Part shown: positions 28,626-37,898 of the stretch, in pieces
Position numbering within the stretch: position 1 is the first letter of the stretch
How the letters are laid out: each line of letters starts with the position of its first letter
DNA from: Orientia tsutsugamushi str. Boryong
Lineage (GTDB): Bacteria > Pseudomonadota > Alphaproteobacteria > Rickettsiales > Rickettsiaceae
Length of the DNA: 64,000 nucleotides
Reading direction: 5' to 3'
Assembly: GCF_000063545.1 (NCBI RefSeq)
Contig: NC_009488.1
Coordinates: 1,054,001 to 1,118,000, forward strand
Notes under the pieces: generated by a model
Databases searched by the model: none
Seen by the model: only the letters and a program-made list of their open reading frames with translations
Told to the model about the DNA's origin: nothing
Position numbers and translations under genes: made by a program

Positions 28626-28770
28626 TAGACCTCTTTCGAAACTGGTTAACGTAGTTCAAAATTATTGCTGATAAATATCGAAATAGACGTGAAAGATTCG
28701 GTCTTAGATTTAATTTGATCTCTGGTATTTATAATTTTGAACTACGTTAACCAGTTTCGAAAGAAGTCTA
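28626..28770. repeat. 145-bp palindromic repeat (MITE-like), uninterrupted
   Basis: Full copy with arms of about 38 bp: TAGACCTCTTTCGAAACTGG at the left and its near-complement ending TTTCGAAAGAAGTCTA at the right. The centre contains TTCGGTCT/TAGATTT, the point at which group II introns interrupt other copies. Further copies lie at 46042-46188 and 57641-57785, and split copies surround both full introns. There is no coding capacity. Confidence 0.8.
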
Positions 28771-28855
28771 TTTACTACGCTTAATTTTTTAAATTTGAAT
28801 GATCTTCCCATTTTTCTACTTTCTATCTGATCTGCTGTCTTATATCAAACTTTAG

Positions 28856-29200
28856 TTATAATAAACTCACATTTCTAGTTGCTATTGGTAGTTTGACAAT
28901 TAATCCGTCAAGTTCCTCTGTAATAATAATTTGACACCCAAGCCTAGATGTATTAGTTAGCCCAAATGCTAAATCTAGCATATCTTCTTCCTCTTCAACA
29001 GGTAAAGGAAGTTTTTTATACCAACCTGGATCAACTATTACGTGGCAAGTTGAACATGCTAATGAACCTTCACAAGCTCCTTCGAGGTCTATTTTATTAT
29101 GGTGAGCTACTTCTAATAATGACAGCCCAATTTGGGCATCAACCATTTTTTCTTCTGTATCATTAATTATAAAAATAACTTTTACTGTTTGTGGTATCAT
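28856..29200 (-). CDS. fdx: [2Fe-2S] ferredoxin of the isc operon
   Basis: A 114-residue adrenodoxin-type ferredoxin. The cluster ligands are in [16 protein letters not shown] (CX5CX2C, near residues 43-52) with the distal cysteine in RLGCQIII near 89. It donates electrons for Fe-S assembly on IscU. It is the last gene of the isc operon, 16 bp after hscA, the usual position. The length matches the family. Confidence 0.93.
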   Translation of the reverse strand: MIPQTVKVIFIINDTEEKMVDAQIGLSLLEVAHHNKIDLEGACEGSLACSTCHVIVDPGWYKKLPLPVEEEEDMLDLAFGLTNTSRLGCQIIITEELDGLIVKLPIATRNVSLL

Positions 29201-29216
29201 AATAGCAATTAAAAAT

Positions 29217-31067
29217 CTACTTTAGTTTATTATTTAGTAATTTATCAATGTTTTTACCTTGTAAAGCAAGTTTTAAACTACTGTTTAGCAAAAAACTTTT
29301 AAAATCTTCAAGCTGCTTAATACCTTCCTGAATTGCACTTATATGACCTGATTTTATAGATTTTTGTAAATGCTGAATGACATTTTCAATTAAATTCATA
29401 TTGTCTGGAGAGATTAAGTTTGTATTTTGAGCTATTAATTGGTTAATATTGTTAATCATAAAATTAGCTTTAGTAATCGCTTCATTAAGCTGTTTCTTGT
29501 TATAATCTAAAAGATTGTTCTGATAAGCATTTTCTAAAATTTTATTTACTTCTTCTCCGCTGATATTCAAAGCAGATTTGATGGTAATAAATTCATATAT
29601 TCCAGTTCTTTGCTCACTGGTACTAACAAATAACAAACCATCAACATCAATAGCAAAAGTAACTTCAACACTAATGCTACCAGCAGGACCTAATGGTAAA
29701 TTGCTTAACGTAAATTTTGCTAAAGATCGGCAATCAGCTGCCATTTCTCTTTCACCTTGTACTATATGGAAGTTTATTGCTGTTTGATTATTTGCATAGG
29801 TAGTAAATTTCTTAATAATTGCAATTGGTATAGGAGAATTTCTTGGAATTAAAATTTCTGTTATACCTCCCATTACTTCTAATCCTAATGATAGTGGAAC
29901 TACATCTATTAGTAAATGTTGGTTTGATGAAGTTAAATTTTCAGCTTGAAGAGCTGCCCCAGTTGCTACTACCGTTTCAGGATTTAAATCAGATAATATC
30001 TGTACTTTAAAGGTTTGTTTTAATAATTTTTTTATTAAAGGAATATTGCTACTTCCTCCAACTAATATTATGCCTTTTAACTGTTCGCTTATTTTACTTT
30101 CTTGGATAACTTGATTAGTAATGTGGATTGTTTTACTAATAATATGACTTATAACTTGTTCAAATTCTGTTCTGGTAATATATAACTTAAGATTTTGGCC
30201 ATTATATTTTATTGTTTGATTAAAAAATTTATTGTTAGTTAAGTGTTCTTTAGCTATTTTGCAATGCTCAGTAATTAATACTAAAAATTCAGTTGAAAGA
30301 TGATCTTGGTTAAGAGTCAATTTATTACAAAGATAGTCTCGAATTAAATAATCAATATCATTTCCTCCAAGTTGATTATCTCCTCCTGTAGCAATAACTT
30401 GAAAAATTTTATTCTTGATTTTTAGAAGTGAAACATCAAAAGTTCCGCCTCCAAAATCATAAACTAAATAAACACCATTTGAACCTTTATCAAGTCCATA
30501 TGAATATGCTGCAGCGGTAGGCTCGCTAATTAATCTCAATACATCAAGATCAGCAATTTTAGCTGCTTGCTTTATGCTATTACGAGCTGCATCATCAAAG
30601 TGAGCTGGAACTGAAATAACAGCCTTTTTTATTTTTTGATTAAAATACTGCTCTGCTTGCAACTTTAGCTGATTAATAATTTTAGCAGATATTTCTATTG
30701 GACTAATAGTTTTATCGGCAATTTTTAAGCTAGTAATATTAGTATTTTTAACTAACAATTCTTTAATTTCTTGTCCAATAGCGCTAGAATTCAATATTTC
30801 TTCAGTACTTTTACCTAGTAATCTTTTAACTGATGTGATTGCAATATAATGTTTTTCTTTACTTCCTATAGATATAACATTGCCTTCATGATTAAAACTA
30901 ACAATAGAAGGAAGCTTGTTTAAACCTTGAGAATTAGCAATAACATATGCCTTACTATTAATTGAATGAGCTACTAAAGAGTTAGTAGTGCCAAAATCAA
31001 TACCAACTACAATCTCTGAAGTATGAATTGATTGGTTTTGGGGTTCTTCAATGTTAATTAGAGGCAT
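29217..31067 (-). CDS. hscA: Fe-S assembly chaperone HscA
   Basis: A 616-residue Hsp70-type chaperone specialised for IscU, matching HscA (616 in E. coli). ATPase motifs: [13 protein letters not shown] (phosphate 1), [14 protein letters not shown] (phosphate 2) and [16 protein letters not shown]. The substrate-binding domain follows ([14 protein letters not shown]), then a helical lid. With HscB it binds the LPPVK motif of IscU to release clusters to acceptor proteins. It overlaps hscB by 14 nt. Confidence 0.93.
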   Translation of the reverse strand: MPLINIEEPQNQSIHTSEIVVGIDFGTTNSLVAHSINSKAYVIANSQGLNKLPSIVSFNHEGNVISIGSKEKHYIAITSVKRLLGKSTEEILNSSAIGQEIKELLVKNTNITSLKIADKTISPIEISAKIINQLKLQAEQYFNQKIKKAVISVPAHFDDAARNSIKQAAKIADLDVLRLISEPTAAAYSYGLDKGSNGVYLVYDFGGGTFDVSLLKIKNKIFQVIATGGDNQLGGNDIDYLIRDYLCNKLTLNQDHLSTEFLVLITEHCKIAKEHLTNNKFFNQTIKYNGQNLKLYITRTEFEQVISHIISKTIHITNQVIQESKISEQLKGIILVGGSSNIPLIKKLLKQTFKVQILSDLNPETVVATGAALQAENLTSSNQHLLIDVVPLSLGLEVMGGITEILIPRNSPIPIAIIKKFTTYANNQTAINFHIVQGEREMAADCRSLAKFTLSNLPLGPAGSISVEVTFAIDVDGLLFVSTSEQRTGIYEFITIKSALNISGEEVNKILENAYQNNLLDYNKKQLNEAITKANFMINNINQLIAQNTNLISPDNMNLIENVIQHLQKSIKSGHISAIQEGIKQLEDFKSFLLNSSLKLALQGKNIDKLLNNKLK

Positions 31068-31557
31068 CTCTTAGCCTATGATTTATAATATTTATTAAAT
31101 TCACCCAATACTTTAACTCCATTGTTTTTACTGTTGCTGCCTCATAATTTCTGCTAGCTAATAAAGACTCTAGCTCTGTAGTAGTGTTATTATAAGATAC
31201 GTTTAAAATATTCTGTAATTTTTTTAATTCAGTAACAGTATTCATAGCATTTAACCTAGTTTGAAATGAAAAAATTTTTTCCAAAAAATCAATAGTTATT
31301 ACTGATTTAAGATTTGGCGCAGTTAAATCGATTCCTTTCAGGTTTAGAATATGTTCAGCTCGAGTATATGGACATTTTAATGTTTTATATGCTAGATTTA
31401 AATTACTGGATATTTGTAAATATTTATTTTTTTCTTCAACATTTTTAACTTGGTCGGGATGATACTTTAACTGTAACTGAAAATAATTATCTTCAATATT
31501 TTCCAAAACCAAACTAAAAGTTTCAGGTAAGTTCAATAGTTGAAAATAATTTATCAT
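31054..31557 (-). CDS. hscB: Co-chaperone HscB
   Basis: A 167-residue J-domain co-chaperone. The HPD motif is in KYHPDQV near residues 31-37, inside the N-terminal J domain that starts YFQLLNLPETF. The C-terminal helical bundle binds IscU (family knowledge). It stimulates the HscA ATPase. The gene sits between iscA and hscA and overlaps hscA by 14 nt, implying coupled translation. Confidence 0.92.
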   Translation of the reverse strand: MINYFQLLNLPETFSLVLENIEDNYFQLQLKYHPDQVKNVEEKNKYLQISSNLNLAYKTLKCPYTRAEHILNLKGIDLTAPNLKSVITIDFLEKIFSFQTRLNAMNTVTELKKLQNILNVSYNNTTTELESLLASRNYEAATVKTMELKYWVNLINIINHRLRDASN

Positions 31558-31568
31558 AGTAAGTATAA

Positions 31569-31943
31569 TTAAAAATTTGCAGATTTACCACAACCACAGC
31601 GATTTTTTTCATTAGGATTACTAAACTCAAATCCTGAATTAAATTTACCTTCAATATAATCCATTGTAGTTCCAACTAAATAAAGTATCGCTTTTTGATC
31701 AACTAGCACTGTTACTCCCTTATCTATAATAACTTCATCAAAATCTCCCTTAACATCAGCATATTCTATATAATATGAATAGCCAGAGCATCCTCCTGTC
31801 TTAATGCCTACTTTAATGCCTAAAGATGGTTTCTCTCGTTTAGCAAGCAATTCTTTAATTCTTTTAGCTGCCCGACTTGAAATAGTAATAACCTGCTTAC
31901 GAGCTTCATTAATTTGTAATTGTGAAGAATTAATAGCACTCAT
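31569..31943 (-). CDS. iscA: A-type Fe-S carrier IscA
   Basis: A 124-residue A-type carrier with the three conserved cysteines: one in KTGGCSGYSYY and two in the C-terminal CGCGKSANF. The IscA N-terminus is a little extended (SQLQINEARKQVI). It accepts Fe-S clusters from IscU and delivers them to targets. It lies 12 bp after iscU. Confidence 0.92.
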   Translation of the reverse strand: MSAINSSQLQINEARKQVITISSRAAKRIKELLAKREKPSLGIKVGIKTGGCSGYSYYIEYADVKGDFDEVIIDKGVTVLVDQKAILYLVGTTMDYIEGKFNSGFEFSNPNEKNRCGCGKSANF

Positions 31944-31955
31944 AATAAAAATTAT

Positions 31956-32381
31956 TTATGTTTTATTTTGCTTAGACTTGTAATCAACAATAGCTGCCTT
32001 AATAGCATCTTCAGCTAACATTGAGCAATGCATTTTAATTGGCAGCAATGCTAAATGTTCAGCAATCTTACTATTTTTAATTTGCTCTGCATCACTTAAA
32101 GATTGAGATTTTATCCATTCAGTAACTAAAGCACTTGAAGCTATTGCTGATCCACAGCCAAAAGTCTTAAATTTTGCATCTTCAATTATTCCGTGATCAT
32201 TTACTTTAATTTGCAGTTTCATAACGTCGCCGCAAGCAGGAGCACCAACTAATCCAGTGCCAACTGATTTATCTGTTTCATCAAGTGATCCAACATTAGA
32301 TCTATCTTCATAGTACTTTATAACTTCTGAACTATAACCAGCTGTACGAGTACCTGTAACTGTTTTTGCATCATTATTCAT
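31956..32381 (-). CDS. iscU: Fe-S scaffold IscU
   Basis: A 141-residue scaffold protein. The three cluster cysteines are in GAPACGDVMKL (near 50), FGCGSAIASSALV (near 76) and MHCSMLAEDAI (near 120). LPIKMHC corresponds to the LPPVK site recognised by HscA, with isoleucine-lysine in place of proline-valine-lysine. It is 12 bp from iscA and 41 bp from iscS. Confidence 0.93.
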   Translation of the reverse strand: MNNDAKTVTGTRTAGYSSEVIKYYEDRSNVGSLDETDKSVGTGLVGAPACGDVMKLQIKVNDHGIIEDAKFKTFGCGSAIASSALVTEWIKSQSLSDAEQIKNSKIAEHLALLPIKMHCSMLAEDAIKAAIVDYKSKQNKT

Positions 32382-32422
32382 AATATTTTTTTCCTCTTAT
32401 TGATTGAGAGTTAATTAGTTGT

Positions 32423-33694
32423 TTAATGCACTGACCAATTAATTTGTTTTATATCTATTCCTTTTTGTGTCATTTCCCAAAGTGGACTAATATCCCGAAG
32501 TTGATTTACTTGATCAACAATCAGTGATACTGCATAGTCCACTTCTTCTTCAGTAGTAAATCTTCCAAGGCCAAATCTTAAGGAAGTGTGAGCTAAATCT
32601 TCATCAACTCCCATTGCCTTTAAAACATAAGAAGGCTCTAATGAAGCAGAAGTGCAAGCAGATCCAGAAGAAATTGCAAGATCCTTGAGTGCTAATATTA
32701 AAGATTCTCCTTCTACACATGCAAAGCTGATATTAATATTGCCTGGATATCTGCTTTTAATATCTCCATTTAAATAAGTTTGTGGTATATGGTTCAATAT
32801 ATAGTTAACAAACTTACTAAACATTTTTTGAATACGATTATATTCTTCAAACATTTCAATATTTGCAATTCTTGCTGCTTCTCCAAATCCTACTACTAAA
32901 GGAGTAGGTACAGTACCTGATCGCATTCCTCTTTCTTGCCCTCCACCATGAATGATTGGGCTAATACGTATTCTTGGCCTTTTTCTAACATAGAGAGCAC
33001 CTATACCTTTTGGCCCATAAATCTTATGAGCAGAAATGCTAGCAAGGTCAATATTATATTTAGTGACATCAATTGGTATTTTACCAAAAGCTTGAGCAAT
33101 ATCGGTATGAAAAAAAACTTTTCTCTCACGACAAATTTGGCCTATGGCCTCGATTGGTTGAATAACCCCAATTTCATTGTTAACTGTTGAAATTGATACC
33201 ATAATAGTACTGTCACTGATTGCATCATTAAGATTATTTATATCAATTAATCCATTACTATTAACAGGTAAGTAAGTAACCTTAATACCTTTTTGTTCTA
33301 GATGCCTACAAGTATTTATAACGCATTTATGTTCAGTCATAACAGTAATTATATGATTTTTTTTGTCATTACTATAAAAATCTACTACTCCTTTAATGGC
33401 TAAATTATTTGCTTCTGTTGCTCCAGAAGTAAAAATAATTTCTCCTGGATCTGATTTAATTAAGTATGCAACATGTTTACGTGCTACTTCTACTGCTTCT
33501 TCTGATTCCCAGCCAAATAAATGACTACGTGAATGTGGATTGCCGAATTTATCAGTTAAATATGGCAACATTGCAGTAACTACTCGAGTATCAATAGGTG
33601 TAGTTGCTTGATAGTCCATATAAATAGGAAACTTAACATTATTGTTTTTTAATTTTGACCTTAACTCTGCTGTTTTTGTTGCTGTGTTTATCAT
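32423..33694 (-). CDS. iscS: Cysteine desulfurase IscS
   Basis: A 423-residue PLP-dependent cysteine desulfurase, close to group I IscS (404) with a short N-terminal extension. The PLP lysine is in [10 protein letters not shown] and the catalytic cysteine in [20 protein letters not shown], with the long flexible loop of IscS. It supplies sulfur to IscU. It comes directly after a second desulfurase-like gene, an arrangement known from Rickettsiales. Confidence 0.93.
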   Translation of the reverse strand: MINTATKTAELRSKLKNNNVKFPIYMDYQATTPIDTRVVTAMLPYLTDKFGNPHSRSHLFGWESEEAVEVARKHVAYLIKSDPGEIIFTSGATEANNLAIKGVVDFYSNDKKNHIITVMTEHKCVINTCRHLEQKGIKVTYLPVNSNGLIDINNLNDAISDSTIMVSISTVNNEIGVIQPIEAIGQICRERKVFFHTDIAQAFGKIPIDVTKYNIDLASISAHKIYGPKGIGALYVRKRPRIRISPIIHGGGQERGMRSGTVPTPLVVGFGEAARIANIEMFEEYNRIQKMFSKFVNYILNHIPQTYLNGDIKSRYPGNINISFACVEGESLILALKDLAISSGSACTSASLEPSYVLKAMGVDEDLAHTSLRFGLGRFTTEEEVDYAVSLIVDQVNQLRDISPLWEMTQKGIDIKQINWSVH

Positions 33695-33708
33695 AATATT
33701 TATTTGAT

Positions 33709-35004
33709 TTAAGCTTGTTTCTTTATATTGCTAGCCTTGATATGATACAAATATTGTTTTTGCCATAATGTATAAAATTGTTTTATTTCTTCTTCAGTGT
33801 TATTCCATCCAAGAGATATTCTAATTGCACAGTCTGCTTCATGATCTGGAATCTTCATAGCTGTAAGTACGTAAGATTGTTTTAGCTGGCCTGAAGAACA
33901 TGCTGAACCAACACTAACAGCAAATCCATTAATATCAAAATAAAGAATTTGTTGTTGAGATGTTACCTCTGGCATCATTATCATGCTAGTATTACCAACT
34001 CTGGGAGCATTTTGGCCAAAAATTTTTATTTTATTGTCTATTCTGCTAATTTTGTCTTCAAGATATTGTCTTAATGTTTTAGTAAAATTACTTTGTTTCA
34101 GCATTTTAGGTAAAAGTTCAACAGCTTTGCCAAATCCAGCTATTGCAGCAACATTTTCAGTGCCGGCTCTAATCCCATTTTCTTGACCTCCACCAACCAT
34201 TTGTGGTGTAATAAAATTTGGAGATTTTGCTATAAGAGATGCAGCACCTATTGGTCCTCCAATTTTGTGGCTTGAAATTGTAGCAAAATCGAGATTTAAC
34301 TGAGTGATATTAACTGGAATCTTAGAAAAAGCTTGGCTGCAATCACTATGAACCCATGCTTGATGTTCTTTAGATAGTCTAACTATCTCTTCAAGTGGCT
34401 GTATAACTCCAGTTTCATTATTTACCAACATAATTGTAACTAACAAAGGCAAACCTTTATTACTATAAAGCGTATTTTGTAACTGTATAAGATCAACAAT
34501 ACCTTTGTCATCTACATCTATAATTTGCGTGTCATTATAATTTCTAGCGCAATTTAATATTGATAGGTGCTCTGTTGCACAGGTAATAATTATTCCATTT
34601 TTATAGACTTTTTTAAAGCTAGTAAGCAGTAAATTATTTGCTTCAGTACCTGAAGAAACAAATATGCAATTAAATTTGTCATGACTTAATGGTATATCTA
34701 ATGTATTAGCAATTTGCAATCTAGCTTTTTCTATAAACCCTTTAGCTATTTGTCCAAAATAGTGGATCGAAGAAGGATTAGCTGGCATATGTAACACTTC
34801 TAACATAACTTCTAGTGACTCTGAATGTATGGGAGTTGTTGCATTGTAATCAAAATATACTTTTTTATTTTTTTGTTTTGTTTTCGCTTGATTATCTATG
34901 TTAAAACTAGAGAAAGAATACTTGTCAGTAGAATTATAATACCTAGCTTTTTCAATAGCTGCTGCAGTGCTATGATCAATAAAGTTATACATTACTGAAC
35001 CCAT
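33709..35004 (-). CDS. Second NifS/IscS-like cysteine desulfurase
   Basis: A 431-residue paralogue of IscS between iscR and iscS. It keeps the PLP lysine ([11 protein letters not shown]) and the cysteine loop ([19 protein letters not shown]). The N-terminal 45 residues are an extra, family-unlike stretch before [18 protein letters not shown]. The ATG follows the iscR stop with no gap. It may serve sulfur transfer to another acceptor or form a heterodimer with IscS; that is inference. All catalytic residues are present, so it is not an evident pseudogene. Confidence 0.88.
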   Translation of the reverse strand: MGSVMYNFIDHSTAAAIEKARYYNSTDKYSFSSFNIDNQAKTKQKNKKVYFDYNATTPIHSESLEVMLEVLHMPANPSSIHYFGQIAKGFIEKARLQIANTLDIPLSHDKFNCIFVSSGTEANNLLLTSFKKVYKNGIIITCATEHLSILNCARNYNDTQIIDVDDKGIVDLIQLQNTLYSNKGLPLLVTIMLVNNETGVIQPLEEIVRLSKEHQAWVHSDCSQAFSKIPVNITQLNLDFATISSHKIGGPIGAASLIAKSPNFITPQMVGGGQENGIRAGTENVAAIAGFGKAVELLPKMLKQSNFTKTLRQYLEDKISRIDNKIKIFGQNAPRVGNTSMIMMPEVTSQQQILYFDINGFAVSVGSACSSGQLKQSYVLTAMKIPDHEADCAIRISLGWNNTEEEIKQFYTLWQKQYLYHIKASNIKKQA

Positions 35005-35451
35005 TTAATTTAACCTAAGTGATCTTGCTCTTAAAGCTTGTGACTTTACTTTCCCGGAAATTATATCATCCAAAGAGATTTCACTAAAGTAGTGTTTAAT
35101 TTTATATTCTAATTCTTCCCACAAATAGTGAGCAGTACATCTAATATTTAATGCTAAACATCCTTTGCTATTATTACATCTAGTAATTTGAATTTTTTCT
35201 TCAACAGCAAAAATAATATCATTAATAGTTGTTTTTTTTATATCGCAGCTTAATAAATAACCTCCATTTGGGCCTTTAACTGATTTTACTATCCCCTTAT
35301 TTTTAAGCTTATTGAATAGCTGCTCTAAGTAATTGAGTGCTATATTCTGACGCTTGGCAATTTCAAATAATTTAGCTGGTTTGCTTGACTCTCTACTTGC
35401 AATATCTAGCACTCCCATAACAGCATATTTGCTTTTAGTGGTTAATATCAA
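35005..35451 (-). CDS. iscR: Fe-S cluster regulator IscR
   Basis: A 148-residue Rrf2-family regulator with an N-terminal winged helix (TTKSKYAVMGVLDIA; KGPNGGYLLS is the wing) and the [2Fe-2S] ligands in TRCNNSKGCLALNIRCTAH (three cysteines plus histidine). In other bacteria holo-IscR represses the isc operon. Here the gene heads the operon and a sequence close to the type 1 IscR box lies over its predicted promoter at 35605-35637, so autoregulation is likely. Confidence 0.9.
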   Translation of the reverse strand: MILTTKSKYAVMGVLDIASRESSKPAKLFEIAKRQNIALNYLEQLFNKLKNKGIVKSVKGPNGGYLLSCDIKKTTINDIIFAVEEKIQITRCNNSKGCLALNIRCTAHYLWEELEYKIKHYFSEISLDDIISGKVKSQALRARSLRLN

Positions 35452-35519
35452 TAGACTTACAACCTCTTGTTTTATTTTGGTATATAGAAAAAATTCTAAA
35501 TAAACTAGACTAAAAAATA

Positions 35520-35539
35520 TTTGCTATAACTATAGCAAA
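35520..35539. promoter_or_regulatory. Perfect 20-bp palindrome in iscR leader
   Basis: TTTGCTATA-AC-TATAGCAAA, fully symmetric, lies about 70 bp before iscR and within its predicted 5' leader. It could be an operator for an unknown regulator or an RNA hairpin. It does not match the IscR box. Confidence 0.5.
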
Positions 35540-35604
35540 CATCTAATTATTACTGTTGAAATATTTTTTATCATATGCTTTAGTATAGCTTAATTAGATT
35601 TTTT

Positions 35605-35637
35605 ATTATCTAATACATTACTATTTTAGTCAACTAT
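35605..35637 (-). promoter_or_regulatory. isc promoter overlapped by IscR-box-like site
   Basis: On the minus strand a -35 TTGACT (35628-35633) and -10 GATAAT (35605-35610) are 17 bp apart. The 25-bp window 35613-35637 matches the E. coli type 1 IscR box consensus at 23 of 25 positions by my count; on the plus strand only positions 5 and 7 deviate. It covers the -35 and spacer, as expected for a repressor site. It is also 18 bp upstream of the plus-strand hydrolase gene. Confidence 0.65.
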
Positions 35638-35655
35638 TATTAAGTACAAAATATT

Positions 35656-36357
35656 ATGTCTGAAGTGTTTTTTAATGGACCAGCTGGTAGAATTGAGGGA
35701 GAATATGTTCAATCGGATGATTCAAAAGCTCCAGTAGCTTTAGTGTTACACCCTCATTTACCACCAGACTTTTTTCAAGGCAACATGAATCATGATGTTA
35801 TAATCTGCTTACACACTCTTTTAGTAAAAAATGGGTTTTCAGCATTGAAGATTAACTTTAGAGGTATAGGCAAATCTCAAGGCGCTTTTGATAATGGAGT
35901 TGGTGAATTAATGGATGCAGCTACTGCTTTAGATTGGCTGCAATTACATAATCCTTCAAGTATAGATTACTTGGTAGCAGGTTTTTCATTTGGAGCTTGG
36001 ATATGTATGCAATTAATTATGCGAAGGCCAGAAGTAAATAATTTTATTGCAGTATCACCTCCTACTAATAAATTTGATTTTTCATTTTTATCTCCTTGCC
36101 CAATACCTGGTTTGATAGTTCAGGGAGAGCAAGATAGTATAGTACCAGAAGAATCTGTACTAGAATTAGTTAACAAGTTATCAAGGCAAAAGAATATTGA
36201 TGTTGAATATAAATCTTTGAGTGGTGCTGATCACTTTTTTCGAGGAAAGCTAGATGAGCTAGCTAATGTAGTAGATGAGTATATTAAACAAAATAATAGA
36301 TTATCTACAGGTAAAAAAAACACATCTAAGAAGCATCAAAATAAGTTATTACTATAA
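35656..36357 (+). CDS. Alpha/beta hydrolase (COG2945 type)
   Basis: A 233-residue alpha/beta-hydrolase. The nucleophile elbow is GFSFGAW (serine near residue 111), with the acid likely in QGEQDSIVP and the histidine in GADHFF. The N-terminal HPHLPPDFFQGNMN with an oxyanion-type HPH is typical of this small conserved group (YcjY/COG2945), often called alpha/beta superfamily hydrolase with unknown substrate. It is divergent from iscR and shares its regulatory region. Confidence 0.82.
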   Translation: MSEVFFNGPAGRIEGEYVQSDDSKAPVALVLHPHLPPDFFQGNMNHDVIICLHTLLVKNGFSALKINFRGIGKSQGAFDNGVGELMDAATALDWLQLHNPSSIDYLVAGFSFGAWICMQLIMRRPEVNNFIAVSPPTNKFDFSFLSPCPIPGLIVQGEQDSIVPEESVLELVNKLSRQKNIDVEYKSLSGADHFFRGKLDELANVVDEYIKQNNRLSTGKKNTSKKHQNKLLL

Positions 36358-36385
36358 ACTTAAAGTCATGATAAGATGAATTATA

Positions 36386-36476
36386 TGGCGGATAGAGTGG
36401 GATTCGAACCCACGGTACAATTTCTTGTAGCGCCGGTTTTCAAGACCGGTTCCTTAAACCACTCGGACATCTATCC
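36386..36476 (-). tRNA. trnS-UGA: tRNA-Ser(UGA)
   Basis: A 91-nt class II tRNA with acceptor GGATAGA/TCTATCC, discriminator G and encoded CCA (36386-36388). The anticodon loop CTTGAAA gives UGA. A long variable arm follows (GCGCTACAAGAAATTGTACC region) and the T-arm contains GGTTCGAATCC. Confidence 0.95.
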
Positions 36477-36650
36477 AAACTTTGGTATAACAGATTATTA
36501 AAAATAAGGCAAGGAAAACTATATGACTATTGCATAATTTGTTATTTGCTGCACACTCAGCATTATGTTTGAATATCATACGGTTAGTAGGCTGTAATAT
36601 TGATTAGCTTTTGTAAATAATTGAATGTTAGGAAAATTTTGTAGTAACCC

Positions 36651-37898
36651 ATGGGAACTAAGCTTAGTAATTTTGTATCAATAGATATAGGTAGTAGTAA
36701 AATTGCAGCTGTGGCATCTTATGTTGAAAATAATGGCTTAATTAGTGTAGTAAGCCAAGGGTTTTACTATTCATCAGGAATTAAATCTGGCATTATTTCA
36801 GATTTTAAAAAAGCTGAAAATAGTGTTATTAGCGCAATATATAATTTAGAAAAAGATCTTGGCAAAACTATAAAACATGTTACTATTTCTCTGTCAAATG
36901 TTTGCACAAAATCTTACTATACCTATAGCAAAATTAAAATTGCAACGCAATACGTAACCAAGCAGGACATTATCAAGCTTATATCCAAGGCATTATACAA
37001 TTTCAAAATACAGAATCAAGAAATAATACACTACTTTCCTATTGAGTTTTCACTTGATAATAATAATTCAATTCAAGATCCAATAGGAATGCATGGTAAG
37101 GAGTTAGGATGCAGATTACATTTAATAAGCGCTAATTCTAATGTGCTACTTAATATTATTAATTGCCTTGCAAAGTGTCAGGTAGAGGTACAAGAGGTTG
37201 TTTTGTCAATTTATGCATCCGGCTTAGCTTGTTTAACTGAAGATGAAAAAAATTTGGGCGCAATAATAATTGACGTAGGAGCTCAAACTACTTCTTTTGG
37301 AGTGTTTTTTGATGGTAAGTTATTATATAGCGGCAATGTAGCTATCGGAGGCTGGCATATTACTTCTGATATTGCAAAAGTACTATCATTAAGCATGAAA
37401 ACAGCTGAAAAACTAAAAGTATTATATGGCTACGCTATGGTCAATATGGTAAATAAAGATAATATTATTAATTTTGAAGATCTTGATCCCGAAGCTAACT
37501 ATAGTAATGGCAAATCTAGTATTACTATTTCTCAGTTATCAAAAATTATTCAGCCAAGAGCTGAAGAGATATTAGAATTAGTCAAAATAGAATATGATAA
37601 AGTAGGAGTTGACTATTTAATCGCTCGTTGTATAGTGTTAACTGGTGGTGGAGCAATCTTGCGAGGGTTCAGAGAATTAGTAAGTAAAATTTTTGATAAA
37701 TACACCAGGATTGGAATTCCACATTTGTTGCCTGGTTTAGCAGAAGATTGCAATTCAAGCTCTTATTCGGCTGTAATAGGGGTTATTCAATATTATGCTA
37801 ACAAGCAGCATAAATTTTATGTGAATGCTAACGATTCAGATAAATTAAAACATGGGTTGTTTAAACAAATAATGTTATGGCTAAGGGAGAATATATAA
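36651..37898 (+). CDS. ftsA: Cell division protein FtsA
   Basis: A 415-residue actin-like protein that tethers FtsZ to the membrane. Actin-family nucleotide motifs are visible: FVSIDIGSSKIAAVAS at the N-terminus, IIIDVGAQTTSFGVF near 206-220 and VLTGGGAILRGFRELV near 333-348. A C-terminal amphipathic stretch (LFKQIMLWLRENI) fits the membrane-targeting helix. No ftsQ or ftsZ is adjacent. Its end overlaps the next gene by 22 nt. Confidence 0.9.
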   Translation: MGTKLSNFVSIDIGSSKIAAVASYVENNGLISVVSQGFYYSSGIKSGIISDFKKAENSVISAIYNLEKDLGKTIKHVTISLSNVCTKSYYTYSKIKIATQYVTKQDIIKLISKALYNFKIQNQEIIHYFPIEFSLDNNNSIQDPIGMHGKELGCRLHLISANSNVLLNIINCLAKCQVEVQEVVLSIYASGLACLTEDEKNLGAIIIDVGAQTTSFGVFFDGKLLYSGNVAIGGWHITSDIAKVLSLSMKTAEKLKVLYGYAMVNMVNKDNIINFEDLDPEANYSNGKSSITISQLSKIIQPRAEEILELVKIEYDKVGVDYLIARCIVLTGGGAILRGFRELVSKIFDKYTRIGIPHLLPGLAEDCNSSSYSAVIGVIQYYANKQHKFYVNANDSDKLKHGLFKQIMLWLRENI

